DNA from: Brevundimonas mediterranea
GTDB taxonomy: Bacteria > Pseudomonadota > Alphaproteobacteria > Caulobacterales > Caulobacteraceae
Assembly: GCF_014196125.1 (NCBI RefSeq)
Contig: NZ_JACIDA010000002.1
Location: 310,001 to 374,000, forward strand
Direction of reading: 5' to 3'
DNA: 64,000 nucleotides
In this document: piece after piece, positions 35,942 to 46,248 of the stretch
Position numbering within the stretch: position 1 is the first letter of the stretch
How the letters are laid out: every line of letters starts with the position of its first letter
Notes under the pieces: generated by a model
Databases searched by the model: none
Seen by the model: only the letters and a program-made list of their open reading frames with translations
Told to the model about the DNA's origin: nothing
Program-made: the position numbers and the translations under genes

Positions 35942-38089
35942 CTAGGCGGCTCGGACGTCGTCGATCCTGTGTTCGGCGGCGTCCATGGCCTGGTCCATGG
36001 CCGCATAGAGACGGGCCTGGGTGACGGGCTTGGCCACATGAGCGTCCATGCCGGCTGACAGGCAGCGCGCCACGTCCTCGGGCATGGCCTCGGCGGTCAC
36101 GGCCAGGATGGCGGTTCCGGCCGCAGGCCCCTCCAGCGCGCGTATGGCCCGGGTGGCGGCGACGCCGTCCATCACCGGCATGCGGATGTCCATCAGCACC
36201 AGGTCGAAATCACTCGTCCGCACGGCCTCGACCGCCTCGCGCCCGTCGCAGGCCTCGGCGGTCTCGCAGTCGACGGCCTGCAGCATGATCCGCAGCAGGT
36301 CGCGGTTGGCGGGATGGTCATCGACGACCAGGACCCGCATGCGTCGCGCCTCCAGCGGCGGCGCCTCGACCGCAGGAGCGGCTGCGGCCGCCACGGCCTT
36401 GGCCGGGATCTCCACCGTGAATGTCGTCCCCCTGTGGGGCGTGCTTTCGACGGTCACGGTCCCGCCCAGCCGGTCGATATGGTTCTTGGCCAGGGCCAGA
36501 CCCACGCCGGCGCCCTCATGGGCGCGGCTGGTGGTGGCGTCCGCCTGTTCGAACAGGCTGAAAATTCCGGCGAGAACATCCTCGGTCATGCCGCAACCGG
36601 TGTCATTGATCACGAAACGCAGTCGGTCGCCGACCCGCTCCACCCCGATGCGCACGCCGCCCTTTCCGGTGAACTTCACAGCATTGCTGCCCAGGTGGTG
36701 CAGAATCTGGCGCAGGCGTCGCCCGTCGGTCAGGACCAGGCCTTCCGTACCGGGAGCGAGGCCTACAGCGAAGTTCAGGCCCCGGACAGCGGCCCATTCG
36801 CGCGCTGGCCCGACGGCCTCCTCAATCAGGGTGGAGAGGTCCTCCGGCTTCAGGTCGAGCGCAGAACAGCCGTTCGACACCTCCAGCAAGTCCTCAATCA
36901 GGCGCAGCATGGCCTCACCGCACTGATGCACGGCCTCGACCTGACGTCGGCCCTCAGCGTCCAGTTCGGGATGTCGCGACAGCAGGTCCGCATAGCCGGT
37001 GATCCCGGTCAGGGGCGTGCGCATCTCGTGGCTCATCATGGCCAGGAAGCGAGACTTGGCGGCGTCGGCCTGTTCGGCGCGTTTCAAGGCGGCCAAGGCG
37101 GCTTCGGTGCGCACGTTCAGGCGGGCGACAAGGCGACGCCGTTCGGTCGACAGGGCGGTGATCGGCAGGGCCGTGCTCACCACGGCCAGGAGAAACAGAT
37201 GAAGCACGTTCATCTGCCGCATGACGGCGGGAACCCCCTCCAGAGCCGGGTCCAAGGCCAGCCGGGTCAGAATAACGGGTCCATGGCCGGTGACGGTGGC
37301 GCCGGCTCCGATGACCGAGACCAGGATCACCGCCCCCGCCGTCCACGGCGGAGACAGGCGGAAGGCCAGCAGGATCAACGGCGGGAAGATGATGAACAGA
37401 ATGGGCGCCAGGTTCTGACCGAAGGCCCACAAGGCTGCAGCGGCCACCAGGCTCATCAGAACGACGAACTCGGAGCGCGACGCCAGGGCGTCCTTGCGGA
37501 AGCGGTGATTGCGCGCGACCAGCAACAGGGTCGGCGTGACGATCATCATCGCCAGCAGCTCCATGTCGAACAGGTGGCGCATGCGGAAGCCGAGGCTTTC
37601 CAGCGGCGGCCGCCCGGCGATGACCGCGATCAGGCCCGCCAGCAGGGTGGTCACGGCGACGGCCGGAACCCCTGCCCCGACAGCGAAACGGAACAGGCGA
37701 AGCGGACGCCGCATATCGAGGGCCGCCCCGCAAAGGCGGCGAGCCAGCAGAGCCGCGATCCCCACCTGCAGCAGGTTCAAGGCGACATTGGTCACCGCGA
37801 ACAGGAGAGGGTCGCCCCGGACGATATTGCTGGCCAGATTGATCAGGACGCAGCCGACCATGACCCCCATGGCCTTGTCCCGGCGCAATTGCAGGACCGC
37901 CGCCAGCAGTATGGCGTTGGCGGGCCACATCACGGTGGCGTGCAGGGCCGCGATGCTCCACTGGCCCAGCAACTGACTGGCTATGAACAGCAATACGTAG
38001 AACCAGGGCGGCGGGCCTGCCTCCCGACCGGCGTCATGGCGGAAAAACCGCCAGCGCCCGCGCCCCAGACTCGATCTGCTCCGACTCAT
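35942..38089 (-). CDS. MASE1-type hybrid histidine kinase with receiver domain
   Basis: This protein of about 715 residues has eight or so N-terminal membrane helices of MASE1 type (WPANAILLAAVLQL to LLAMMIVTPTLLLVA). It continues with HisKA (MMSHEMRTPLTGITG), a HATPase domain (NAVKFTGKGG, NDTGCGM, GAGVGLALAKN) and a C-terminal receiver (VLVVDDHPANR, phospho-acceptor in LVLMDIRMP, VTAEAMPEDV, AKPV). ATG 38089 was preferred; TTG 38107 is a longer alternative with AAGGG nearby. No separate regulator is adjacent, so phosphate probably passes to a distant phosphotransfer protein. It is convergent with the TonB receptor. Confidence 0.9.
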   Translation of the reverse strand: MSRSRSSLGRGRWRFFRHDAGREAGPPPWFYVLLFIASQLLGQWSIAALHATVMWPANAILLAAVLQLRRDKAMGVMVGCVLINLASNIVRGDPLLFAVTNVALNLLQVGIAALLARRLCGAALDMRRPLRLFRFAVGAGVPAVAVTTLLAGLIAVIAGRPPLESLGFRMRHLFDMELLAMMIVTPTLLLVARNHRFRKDALASRSEFVVLMSLVAAAALWAFGQNLAPILFIIFPPLILLAFRLSPPWTAGAVILVSVIGAGATVTGHGPVILTRLALDPALEGVPAVMRQMNVLHLFLLAVVSTALPITALSTERRRLVARLNVRTEAALAALKRAEQADAAKSRFLAMMSHEMRTPLTGITGYADLLSRHPELDAEGRRQVEAVHQCGEAMLRLIEDLLEVSNGCSALDLKPEDLSTLIEEAVGPAREWAAVRGLNFAVGLAPGTEGLVLTDGRRLRQILHHLGSNAVKFTGKGGVRIGVERVGDRLRFVINDTGCGMTEDVLAGIFSLFEQADATTSRAHEGAGVGLALAKNHIDRLGGTVTVESTPHRGTTFTVEIPAKAVAAAAAPAVEAPPLEARRMRVLVVDDHPANRDLLRIMLQAVDCETAEACDGREAVEAVRTSDFDLVLMDIRMPVMDGVAATRAIRALEGPAAGTAILAVTAEAMPEDVARCLSAGMDAHVAKPVTQARLYAAMDQAMDAAEHRIDDVRAA

Positions 38090-38337
38090 AGTAGCAGGCT
38101 GGGCCAAAGCCCTTAGAATTCCGTTCTTTAAAATCTAGGTAGAATTGCGCACCTGGAGGATCCCAACACGGAGCGGCCAATGCTCAGGCGTTTTCAGAGA
38201 TCCGCCCGCTCTTTCCTCAGTTGCGGTCCGGCGGCGGCAAGCCTTATCGTCTCCAGGGATCTGGCGCGGAAACGGCTTGCCGGCGCCCTTGTAGGAACAA
38301 TTGTGCGGCGACCTGCCGCCTTCGGAGCGTCCAGATC

Positions 38338-38760
38338 ATGCGTCTACTGTCTTCCGTCGCGGCCATCGCCGTCCTGAGCTTGGCTGCGCCTGTCCTGGCG
38401 TCTCCGGCCGTCGCGCAGCAAGCCGCGCCCCCCGCAGCGCCGGCTGAGGAGGCCGGCAGTCCCGACGAGGCCGCCTTCGAGGCCCGCGCAGAGGCCTTCG
38501 GCAAGAGCATGGAATCCATGTCCGCCGAGATGGAGGCCGCCGCGACCCAGGCGGACAAGGCCAAGGCCGCGACCGACCTCGCCGCCATCCAGGCGCGTTA
38601 CGACTCGGAGGCCGCGTCTTTCGCCGCCGAGGTTCAGACCTTCGCCGTCGACCAGGGCGCATCCGCCGAAGAGGTCGCTGCGGCTGTGGAGCAGATCAAG
38701 TCCGTTCCGGCCATGGTCCGCGCCCAGATCGCCGCCAAAACCGCCTCTGCGCCGCAGTAG
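38338..38760 (+). CDS. Exported helical protein, paralogue A
   Basis: This 140-residue protein has a signal peptide (cleavage near AVAQQ), an Ala/Pro/Glu-rich linker, and a charged helical body (FEARAEAFGKSMESMSAEME and onwards). It starts at ATG 38338 with GGAG upstream. It shares the FEAR-x-EAFGK block and following helix pattern with the next gene, so the two are probably an old tandem duplication. No known domain is recognised. It is probably periplasmic. Confidence 0.6.
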   Translation: MRLLSSVAAIAVLSLAAPVLASPAVAQQAAPPAAPAEEAGSPDEAAFEARAEAFGKSMESMSAEMEAAATQADKAKAATDLAAIQARYDSEAASFAAEVQTFAVDQGASAEEVAAAVEQIKSVPAMVRAQIAAKTASAPQ

Positions 38761-38840
38761 CGCCGCGTCTTACCGCGATTTCACTTGAGGCGGAGCGGCC
38801 TTGGGCGGAGTTTGTACGGGTCATCAACGGGGAAACTCCC

Positions 38841-39473
38841 ATGATCCGCGCGCTCAGCCTGACGGCCGCCCTGGCCCTTCTGCCCCTCTCCTCGGCGCTC
38901 GCCCAGAATGCGGCGTCCCAGAATGCGGCGTCCGAGGCGGCGCCGGCCGGGGCCGTGGCTCACGACCCCGACTCCGCCGAAGCGCGGCTCGAAGCCGCCG
39001 CCGACGCCTTTGAGGCGCGGATGGAGGCTTTCGGCAAACGGGCCGAGGCCATTTCCGAAGACCCGAATCTGAGCGAGAGCGCCCGCGGCCAGAGCATCGC
39101 CGCCCTCTGGTCCGCCTATGCGCCGGACGTCGCCGCCTTCACCGCCGAGGCCACAAAACACGCCTCGGAACTGGCCGCCGAAGCCCTGAAGGACATCGAC
39201 GTCGACGCCCTGGTCGAAGACGCCCTGAACGACCCCGAGGTCAAACGGGCGATGGAAGAGGGGATGCAACAGGGCGTCGCCGCCGGAACCGGCATCGCCC
39301 GCAACAGCGCCTGGACCAATCCCGATCCCGAACAGATGGTGACCTATGGTCTGATCGCCCAGTATGCGATGGACCAGGCCGCGGACGCCGTGGTCTCGGA
39401 GGAAGAGGCGGAGGATGTGGCGTCCATCGCGCCGCCTGAACCGCCGCAAGCCCCCCAACCGCCGGCGACCTGA
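38841..39473 (+). CDS. Exported helical protein, paralogue B
   Basis: This 210-residue protein has a signal peptide (cleavage near SALAQN) and a helical region with the block FEARMEAFGKRAEAI, similar to the preceding gene. It has an additional acidic C-terminus ending in Pro/Ala-rich sequence (PPEPPQAPQPPAT). The ATG follows GGGGAAACTCCC. It lies 80 bp after paralogue A and could share its transcript. The function is unknown. Confidence 0.6.
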   Translation: MIRALSLTAALALLPLSSALAQNAASQNAASEAAPAGAVAHDPDSAEARLEAAADAFEARMEAFGKRAEAISEDPNLSESARGQSIAALWSAYAPDVAAFTAEATKHASELAAEALKDIDVDALVEDALNDPEVKRAMEEGMQQGVAAGTGIARNSAWTNPDPEQMVTYGLIAQYAMDQAADAVVSEEEAEDVASIAPPEPPQAPQPPAT

Positions 39474-39551
39474 CCCGGTTTCGCAGTCCGCGTCTGATGA
39501 AGGCGTCGCCCGGCCTTGACCGCCGCCGCCATTACAGCGACATCGCGCCGC

Positions 39552-40202
39552 ATGTCCGCCCTCCCCGTCGATCCGCACCTCTATTCGACCTTCCTGGGGG
39601 TGATGGCGGTCATGGCGATCACGCCGGGGCCCGCCAATCTGTTCGCCGTCGCCACGGGGGTGGAGAAGGGCCGGGCCTCGGCCCTGGTCGGGGTCGTCGG
39701 CATGAACTGCGCCACCCTGGTCTGGTTCGCCGCCGCCGCCCTGGGCCTGGGCGCCCTGGTCAAGGCCTTCCCCGACGCCTTTCGCCTGATCGCCGTACTG
39801 GGCGCCCTCTATGTCGCCTGGCTGGGGGTCAAGGCCCTGCGTGGCGCCTTGCAGAACACCGCCCCGACCGATCCCCAGCAGCCCGATCATGCCGTCGCGG
39901 TGCGCAAGGGCCGCAGCGCCTTCGTCGACGGCTTCGCGGTCCAGATCGCCAACCCCAAGGCCATCCTGTTCTTCACTGCCGTCCTGCCGCCGTTTCTGGA
40001 CGTCGAACGGCCTGTGGCGCCGCAACTGGCCCTGTTCGCCCTGGCCGTCATCGGCATGGATATGATGTCGATGAGCGCCTATGCCCTGTCGGGCGCCGCC
40101 TTGTCGCAGCGAATGCAACAGCCCCGGTTCCGGCGCGGCTTCGGCCTGTTCGTCGGCATCCTTTTGCTGACGGCGGCCGTACTGATCGTATTGCGGCTCT
40201 AG
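39552..40202 (+). CDS. LysE/RhtB-family exporter
   Basis: This 216-residue inner-membrane protein has six hydrophobic helices and the family signature (AITPGPANLFAVATGVEKGR, and NPKAILFFTAVLPPF). It is predicted to export amino acids or related metabolites. ATG 39552 was chosen; a TTG 12 codons upstream is also in frame. No dedicated regulator is adjacent, so the substrate is open. Confidence 0.85.
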   Translation: MSALPVDPHLYSTFLGVMAVMAITPGPANLFAVATGVEKGRASALVGVVGMNCATLVWFAAAALGLGALVKAFPDAFRLIAVLGALYVAWLGVKALRGALQNTAPTDPQQPDHAVAVRKGRSAFVDGFAVQIANPKAILFFTAVLPPFLDVERPVAPQLALFALAVIGMDMMSMSAYALSGAALSQRMQQPRFRRGFGLFVGILLLTAAVLIVLRL

Positions 40203-40299
40203 ACGCAGCCCGGCTTCGTCCTAGATTGGTGGGGAACATGGCCGTTCATGCGCCGTTCAGCCGCCAGCGCGCCCGAATGGGCGATCAAGGAGTCGATTC

Positions 40300-40881
40300 A
40301 TGAAAGCCCTATCCAGAAAGACGCCGGCGCTCAGAGCCCTGGCGATGACGGCTGTCGCGGGATTGGCCCTGGCCGCCTGCGCCACCGCCACCCCCTATCA
40401 ACCCGCGGGCCTCAATGGCGAGCGCGGCGGCTATGCCGAACAGCGGGTCGAGAACAACCGCTATCGCGTCAGCTTCGCCGGAAACTCGGTGACCTCGCGC
40501 GAACAGGTCGAGATGTCGCTGCTGCTCCGTTCGGCCGAACTGACGGTCGAGAGCGGCTATGACTGGTTCTCCACCGTCAACCGCGCCACCGACCGCGACA
40601 CCCGCTACGTCACCACGCCGGACCCCTTCTACAGCCGCTACAACAGCTTCTACGGTCCCTACTGGGGTCCGTCTTGGCGCTATTACCGCGGCGGTTTCTG
40701 GAGCCCGTGGAATAGCTGGGGCGGCGACGATTTCGACACGCGCCAGATCGACCGGTACGAGGCCAACGCCGAGATCATCATGGGCCGCGGTCCCAAGCCG
40801 GCCGGCGACCCCAACGCCTTCGACGCCCGCGAAGTGGTCCAGAACCTGTCCTCGCGCGTCACCCGGCCGCCGGTGCGCTGA
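40300..40881 (+). CDS. CC0125/CC1285-family lipoprotein
   Basis: This 193-residue lipoprotein (lipobox ALAAC) contains the family core. The core begins ENNRYRVSFAGNSVTSREQVE and is followed by LLLRSAELTVESGYDWF, then a Tyr/Trp/Gly-rich middle (FYGPYWGPSWRYYRGGF) and DAREVVQNLSSRV. Proteins of this type are widespread in Caulobacterales and have no established function. It is predicted to be attached to the inner or outer membrane. A terminator follows. Confidence 0.85.
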   Translation: MKALSRKTPALRALAMTAVAGLALAACATATPYQPAGLNGERGGYAEQRVENNRYRVSFAGNSVTSREQVEMSLLLRSAELTVESGYDWFSTVNRATDRDTRYVTTPDPFYSRYNSFYGPYWGPSWRYYRGGFWSPWNSWGGDDFDTRQIDRYEANAEIIMGRGPKPAGDPNAFDAREVVQNLSSRVTRPPVR

Positions 40882-40904
40882 GGCGCAGACGAGCAAAAAA
40901 CAGG

Positions 40905-40934
40905 AAAGGCCCGGAACTGCGGTTCCGGGCCTTT
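40905..40934. terminator. Bidirectional terminator
   Basis: AAAGGCCCGGAAC and GTTCCGGGCCTTT form a 13-bp stem with a TGCG loop. It has an A-rich 5' flank and TTTGTCGTTT on the other side. It lies between the convergent lipoprotein and serine hydrolase genes and can serve both. Confidence 0.85.
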
Positions 40935-40955
40935 GTCGTTTCAGGTCGCGCCCGC

Positions 40956-42047
40956 CTATTTCATGGCCGCCAGGGCGTGGCCGGCGATCAGGGCGTCGGC
41001 CAGGCCGTGCGGATTGCGGACATTGTAGTTCTCGGTCGTCACCACCACGACCGTGTCCAGGTCCGGAACGATCACCACCTTGTTGCCGCCGGTCCCCGAC
41101 ATGCTCCAGGCCGGATGGGCCACGCCGTTGACCTGATAGGTCGGCAGCCAGACCAGATAGCCGTAGTCGCCCTTTTCCGCGTCCACCGTGGAATGCGGGG
41201 CGGTCATGGCGCGCGTGAAGGCCTGGGGCAGAACCTGACGGCCGTCCCAACGCCCCTGGTTCAGCAACAGCTGGCCCAGCGTCAGCAGATCGCGGCTGCG
41301 CAGGCCCAGGCCGCCGCCGCCCTGGGCCAGACCCGTCGGCGAGGTCTGCCACTGCTCACCCTCGATTCCCAGCGGGCCGAACAGGGCGTCGCGCGCAAAG
41401 GCCTGAAGCGGTTCGCCCGTCGCCGCCTGGACCACGGCGCCCAGGGTGGTCACGCCGGCGGTGCAATAGCTGAAGGCCCGGCCATAGGGCTGGTCCGCCG
41501 GTTTGGGGATCCAGGCCGGAAAGCCGCGGATCGGCAGGTCCATGGCGAACTTGACCCAGTCCTCGATCAGATACATCCGCTCCTCATTGCCGCGCGAGAA
41601 GGAATTGTCGTCGTCGCATTCCAGCAGCGAGCTCATGGTCAGCAGGTCCTCGACCGTGATCGCGGCCTTGCGCGGGTCGGGATTGTCGAACGGCCCATGG
41701 TCGGCGACGAAGGGCAGGATCGGGGCGTCGATGCTGGCGATGTCGCCGCGGGCGACGGCGGCGCCGACCAGCATGGCGGTGACGGTCTTGGTCACGGAGC
41801 GGGTGTTGCGTCGGCTTTCACGACCCGCGTCATCGAAATAGACCTCGTGGACCAGTCGGCCGTGACGGGCGATCAGGATGCTGGTGATCTTCTGGAAGGT
41901 CCCGGCGCGGACGGCGGCGTCCATGGCCGCCAGCCCCTCGGCCGACACGGCCTGGCTTTCAGGCGAAGCCACCGGCCAGGCGGGTTCGGCGAGCACCGGA
42001 GTTGAGACGAGCGCGAGACTGAGTGTCGCGAGAAGCAGATGACGCAT
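40956..42047 (-). CDS. Exported serine hydrolase of the class C beta-lactamase fold
   Basis: This 363-residue protein has a signal peptide (cleavage near VLAEP) and the beta-lactamase/transpeptidase fold. It has the SxxK motif Ser84-V-T-K87, the second motif with Tyr in FSYCTAG, and a C-terminal SGTGGNKV block in the KTG position. Such proteins act as periplasmic esterases or peptidases. There is no evidence that this one degrades antibiotics. Its single gene is followed by the shared terminator. Confidence 0.85.
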   Translation of the reverse strand: MRHLLLATLSLALVSTPVLAEPAWPVASPESQAVSAEGLAAMDAAVRAGTFQKITSILIARHGRLVHEVYFDDAGRESRRNTRSVTKTVTAMLVGAAVARGDIASIDAPILPFVADHGPFDNPDPRKAAITVEDLLTMSSLLECDDDNSFSRGNEERMYLIEDWVKFAMDLPIRGFPAWIPKPADQPYGRAFSYCTAGVTTLGAVVQAATGEPLQAFARDALFGPLGIEGEQWQTSPTGLAQGGGGLGLRSRDLLTLGQLLLNQGRWDGRQVLPQAFTRAMTAPHSTVDAEKGDYGYLVWLPTYQVNGVAHPAWSMSGTGGNKVVIVPDLDTVVVVTTENYNVRNPHGLADALIAGHALAAMK

Positions 42048-42137
42048 GACGGTCCTTGAGGGGAAGAGACAACGACCGCCTGTCCCACGGCGGCGCGACA
42101 GGCGTCTTGAACAGGTGAAACCGCGCCGGCGCGGCGG

Positions 42138-42947
42138 CTAGGCGAACAGGGCGCGATAGCGGGCGGGAGTCAGACCGTAAATGGCCCCGAACTCTCGCGT
42201 CAGGTGGCTTTGATCCGCATAGCCCGCGCCCAGGGCCAGTTCGGCAAGATCGCGTCCCCGCGCCACCTGGGCCGCCGCCCGATCTGCTCGCACGGCCCGA
42301 ATGGCGGCCGACGGAGACCGCCCGAAATGGCGGCGATAACGCCGGGCCAGGGAGACGGGATGGACCCCGACCATTTCAGCGACGGTCGCCACCTCCAGCC
42401 CCGGCTGGTCGGCCAGGTCGTGCAGCACCTGATGCGCGCGCAGCAGCCACTCCGGCGCCGGGTCCTCGTTCAATTCGACCGGCGACAGGACCGCCGCCGC
42501 CAGGTCCAGGGTCAGCCCCTCCATGACGACCGCGTCGCCCGCCGCGAACCGGCCGGCCACCCCGACCAGACGCCGCGCGGCGCTCTCGGCCCGCAGACCC
42601 CGCAGTCGTAGCGGATCGCCCTGGCCGGCGCCCTTCGGCGGATCGAAACTGATGGACAGGAAGCGACCGCCGGCGACGTCGAAACAGTCCCGATGCTCGA
42701 CCCCCGGCGGGTTCCACACCAGGGCGCCGGGGCCAAAGGCGGCGCCCTTGGGCGTCAGCGGGTCATGGGCCAGGCTGCGGTAGCCGTCGTCCAGCGCCAG
42801 GACGAAATGGGCGTCGTCATGGGCGTGCTGTTCGACGCCTTCGGGCGGCCGGCTGGCGATCCACAGGCCGACGCGAAAGCCACCGGCCTGGACCGTCCGC
42901 GAGGCGGCGCCGAAGAAGTCGCCGGACGACAGATGGGGCCTGGCCAT
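42138..42947 (-). CDS. AraC-family transcriptional regulator
   Basis: This 269-residue regulator has an N-terminal cupin-like sensing domain (HAHDDAHFVLALDDGYRS, PGALVWNPPGVEHRDCF) and two C-terminal helix-turn-helix motifs. The last reads GAGYADQSHLTREFGAIYGLTPARYR. It lies 90 bp upstream of the serine hydrolase on the same strand and may control it, but no operator was identified. Confidence 0.88.
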   Translation of the reverse strand: MARPHLSSGDFFGAASRTVQAGGFRVGLWIASRPPEGVEQHAHDDAHFVLALDDGYRSLAHDPLTPKGAAFGPGALVWNPPGVEHRDCFDVAGGRFLSISFDPPKGAGQGDPLRLRGLRAESAARRLVGVAGRFAAGDAVVMEGLTLDLAAAVLSPVELNEDPAPEWLLRAHQVLHDLADQPGLEVATVAEMVGVHPVSLARRYRRHFGRSPSAAIRAVRADRAAAQVARGRDLAELALGAGYADQSHLTREFGAIYGLTPARYRALFA

Positions 42948-43015
42948 GAACGCAACGCCTTCCTCGACGCCCCGCGTGCGACGCCCCCATCATGCGCGGA
43001 ACCGGACAAAAGAAA

Positions 43016-43041
43016 AGGTCCGGAACCTGGGTTCCGGACCT
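43016..43041 (-). terminator. Rho-independent terminator of the infB operon
   Basis: On the minus strand AGGTCCGGAAC and GGTTCCGGACCT pair around CCA and are followed by TTTTCTTTT, 30 bases after the infB stop. Confidence 0.85.
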
Positions 43042-43070
43042 CAAACTCTCGGCGCCTGCGTACCCCGGAC

Positions 43071-46000
43071 CTAGTCCAGGCTGCGCTTGATCTCTTCGAC
43101 CGTGAAGCACTCGATGTAGTCGCCTTCCTTGATGTCCTGGAAGCCTTGGAACTGCATGCCGCATTCCTGGCCGGCCGTGACTTCGTTGACCTCGTCCTTG
43201 AAGCGTTTGAGCGTGTTGAGCACGCCCAGCTCCAGAACCACCACGTCGTCGCGCACGATACGGACGCGGGCGCCCTTGCGGACCACGCCTTCCGACACCC
43301 GGCAACCGGCGATCTTGCCGATCTTGGAGATGTCGAACACCTGCAGCACGGCGGCGTTGCCCAGGAAGGTTTCCCGTTGCAGCGGCGCCAGCATGCCGGA
43401 CAGCACGCCCTTAATATCGTCCAGCAGGTCGTAGATGATCGAATAGTAGCGGATCTCGACGCCCTCGCGCTCGGCCAGATCACGCGCCTGTTTCGACGCA
43501 CGGACGTTGAAGCCCAGGATCGGCGCCCCGGCCGACTTGGCCAGGTTGACGTCGCTCTCGGTGATGCCGCCGGCGCCGGAATAGACCGTGCGGGCGCGCA
43601 CCTCGTCGGTGCTCATCTTGTCCAGCGAGCTGACGATGGCTTCGGCCGAACCCTGCACGTCCGCCTTGATGACGACCGGCAGTTCCGAGACCTTCTTGGA
43701 CTGCAGGCGGGACATCATGTCGACCAGCGACACGGAACCGCCCGAGACCTGGGCCTTTTCGCGCTTCACCCGCTGACGGTATTCGGTCAGCTCGCGGGCG
43801 CGGGCTTCGGATTCCACCACGGCGAAGACGTCGCCCGGAGACGGGGCCTCGTCCAGACCCAGGATCTCGACCGGGACGGACGGACCGGCTTCGGTCAGCT
43901 GTTCGTTGCGTTCGTTCAGCAGGGCGCGAACCTTGCCCCACGATCCGCCGGCCACGACGATGTCGCCGCGCTTCAGCGTGCCGCGCTTGACCAGGACGGT
44001 GCCGACGGGGCCGCGGCCCTTGTCCAGCTTGGCCTCGATGACCACGCCCTCGGCCGAGCGATCGGCGTTGGCGCGCAGGTCCATAACCTCGGCCTGGACC
44101 AGGATGGCTTCCAGCAGGCCGTCGAGGTTCATCCGCTCCTTGGCCGAGACCTCGATGATCTGGGTCTCGCCGCCCAGGTTTTCGGCGATGACTTCGTGCT
44201 GCAGCAGTTCGTTGACGACCTTCTGAGACGTCGCCCCCGGCTTGTCCATCTTGTTGACCGCGACGATCAGCGGGGCGCCGGCCGCCTTGGCGTGCTGGAT
44301 GGCCTCGATGGTCTGCGGCATGACGCCGTCGTCGGCGGCCACGACCAGCACCACGATGTCGGTCACATTGGCGCCGCGCGCCCGCATGGCCGAGAAGGCG
44401 GCGTGGCCCGGGGTGTCCAGGAAGGTGACCTTCTGGCCGTCATCCAGGCGCACCTGATAGGCGCCGATATGCTGGGTGATGCCGCCGGCTTCGCCGCCCG
44501 CGACGTCGGTGGTGCGCAGGGCGTCCAGCAGCGAGGTCTTGCCGTGGTCGACGTGGCCCATGATGGCCACGACGGGGGCGCGGACATCGGCCGCTTCTGC
44601 GTCGTCGGCGTCGCCCAGGAAGCCGAACTCGATGTCGGATTCAGAGACGCGCTTGACCGCCATGCCGAACTCCTCGGCCACCAGTTCGGCGGTGTCGGAG
44701 TCGATCACGTCGTTGATCTTCATCATCAGGCCCTGTTTCATCAGGAATTTGATGATGTCGACGCCGCGCACGGCCATCCGGTTGGACAGCTCCTGCACGG
44801 TGATGATGTCAGGGATGACCACTTCGCGCGGACGGTTGGGCGCGTCGGTGGAGCCGCCCTTGCGCTTTTCCTTCTCGCGTTCGCGGGCGCGGCGGACCGA
44901 GGCCAGCGAGCGCATGCGCTCGGCGGCGTCGCCGTCGCCGACCACGGACTGGATGGTCATGCGGCCTTCGCGGCGCTTCGGCTCGCCGCGCGTGCGGCTG
45001 ACCGCCTTGCCGGCGTCGGAGAAACGCTTCTCGCGATCGTCGTCGCGACCGACCGGACGGCCGAAGCCGGCGCCGGGCGCACGGGCCGGACGCAGAACAT
45101 TGGCCTCGGCCGGGGGGGCGTTCGGGGTCGGACGACCGCCAGGGCCGGTGCGCGCGCCGCCGGGACGGGCGGCGCCGGGGGCCGGACGCGGATTCAGGGC
45201 CGAATAACGGACCGGCTCGGCCGGCTTGGCGCCTTGCGGACGACCTGCGCCGCCGGGGGCCGGACGGGCGCCCTGGGGACGGTCGGCCTGCGGACGATCG
45301 GTCTGCGGGCGATCCGTATAGGACCGTTCGCCGCCGCCCATCGCCTGTTCACGGGCCGAACGACCGCCGAAGGCGGGACGCTCGGGGGCCGCGCGCTGCG
45401 GATTGCCGGGCTTGGGCACGCGCTGGCCGAAGTTGACCACCGGACGGGCCGGAGCCGCCGGACGGGCCGGAGCGGCGGGTGCGGGGGTCGGCGCCGGAGC
45501 CGGCGTCGTCGTGGCTGTCGGGGCGACCGGAGCCGGAGCCGGAGCCGGAGGGGCGGCGACGGGCGCAGCCGGCTTGGCCGCGGGCTTGGCCGGAGCGGCG
45601 GGCGCCGCGGCGGTCAGTTTGGCGGCCTCGGCGCGTGCGGCTTCGGCTGCAGCCTGAGCCGCGGCGGCCTCGTCGCGCGCGGCCTTGGCGGCGCGTTCGG
45701 TGGCGGCGGCCTGTTCGCGCGCAGCGGCGTCAGCCGCAGCCTTGGCCGCAGCGGCGGCGTCGGCCTTGGCGGCGTTGGCCTGGGTGGCCATGGCGATGGC
45801 GCGGCGACGCGCTTCCTGCTCTTCGGCCGACAGCGCGCCCCCGGCCGGTTGCGACGGCCGCTGACCTTGCGGACGGTTTTGCGACGACTGCTGCGGACGC
45901 GCCACGTCGAAGCCCTGCGGGCGTTGCGGCCCGCCGGCGCCGGGTCGACGCTTGGTCTCGACCACCACCGTCTTGGACCGCCCGTGGCTGAAGCTCTGCT

Positions 46001-46142
46001 TGACGGTCCCGGTCGGGACCGATCCCACAACGCGCGGCTTCAGGCTCAGCGGAGCGCGCGGCCCCGTCTGGGACGGCGCGCCGCCCGGAGTGCCCTGGCC
46101 CGAACCCTGGCCTTGGTTGGTCTTGTCGTTTTCGTCGCTCAT
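43071..46142 (-). CDS. infB: Translation initiation factor IF-2
   Basis: This 1023-residue GTPase places initiator tRNA on the ribosome. A long Ala/Pro/Gly/Arg-rich N-terminal region (to about residue 400) precedes the IF2_N domain ([21 protein letters not shown]). The G domain follows with [23 protein letters not shown] and NKMD, then domains II-IV ending in EEIKRSLD. The low-complexity N-terminus is typical of Caulobacterales. No strong ribosome binding site is seen at ATG 46142. It ends the rimP-nusA-ylxR-infB operon. Confidence 0.97.
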   Translation of the reverse strand: MSDENDKTNQGQGSGQGTPGGAPSQTGPRAPLSLKPRVVGSVPTGTVKQSFSHGRSKTVVVETKRRPGAGGPQRPQGFDVARPQQSSQNRPQGQRPSQPAGGALSAEEQEARRRAIAMATQANAAKADAAAAAKAAADAAAREQAAATERAAKAARDEAAAAQAAAEAARAEAAKLTAAAPAAPAKPAAKPAAPVAAPPAPAPAPVAPTATTTPAPAPTPAPAAPARPAAPARPVVNFGQRVPKPGNPQRAAPERPAFGGRSAREQAMGGGERSYTDRPQTDRPQADRPQGARPAPGGAGRPQGAKPAEPVRYSALNPRPAPGAARPGGARTGPGGRPTPNAPPAEANVLRPARAPGAGFGRPVGRDDDREKRFSDAGKAVSRTRGEPKRREGRMTIQSVVGDGDAAERMRSLASVRRAREREKEKRKGGSTDAPNRPREVVIPDIITVQELSNRMAVRGVDIIKFLMKQGLMMKINDVIDSDTAELVAEEFGMAVKRVSESDIEFGFLGDADDAEAADVRAPVVAIMGHVDHGKTSLLDALRTTDVAGGEAGGITQHIGAYQVRLDDGQKVTFLDTPGHAAFSAMRARGANVTDIVVLVVAADDGVMPQTIEAIQHAKAAGAPLIVAVNKMDKPGATSQKVVNELLQHEVIAENLGGETQIIEVSAKERMNLDGLLEAILVQAEVMDLRANADRSAEGVVIEAKLDKGRGPVGTVLVKRGTLKRGDIVVAGGSWGKVRALLNERNEQLTEAGPSVPVEILGLDEAPSPGDVFAVVESEARARELTEYRQRVKREKAQVSGGSVSLVDMMSRLQSKKVSELPVVIKADVQGSAEAIVSSLDKMSTDEVRARTVYSGAGGITESDVNLAKSAGAPILGFNVRASKQARDLAEREGVEIRYYSIIYDLLDDIKGVLSGMLAPLQRETFLGNAAVLQVFDISKIGKIAGCRVSEGVVRKGARVRIVRDDVVVLELGVLNTLKRFKDEVNEVTAGQECGMQFQGFQDIKEGDYIECFTVEEIKRSLD

Positions 46143-46248
46143 ACGGTCGCTTTAATAGGGGCGGAAAATCCCGCCGTCGTCTCAATGCACATGAACGACC
46201 GTGAGCCCGTCTCCGCCCTTGGAGACAGGCCCTCGGCCGCCAAAATCC

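Noticed and set aside
38290..38337. Possible EcfG-type promoter (GGAAC) before paralogue A
   Set aside because: A GGAAC is present but no CGTT-like -10 element stands at the proper distance.
43540..46100. Repeated Gly/Ala/Pro codons resembling a tandem repeat
   Set aside because: They belong to the natural low-complexity N-terminus of IF-2.
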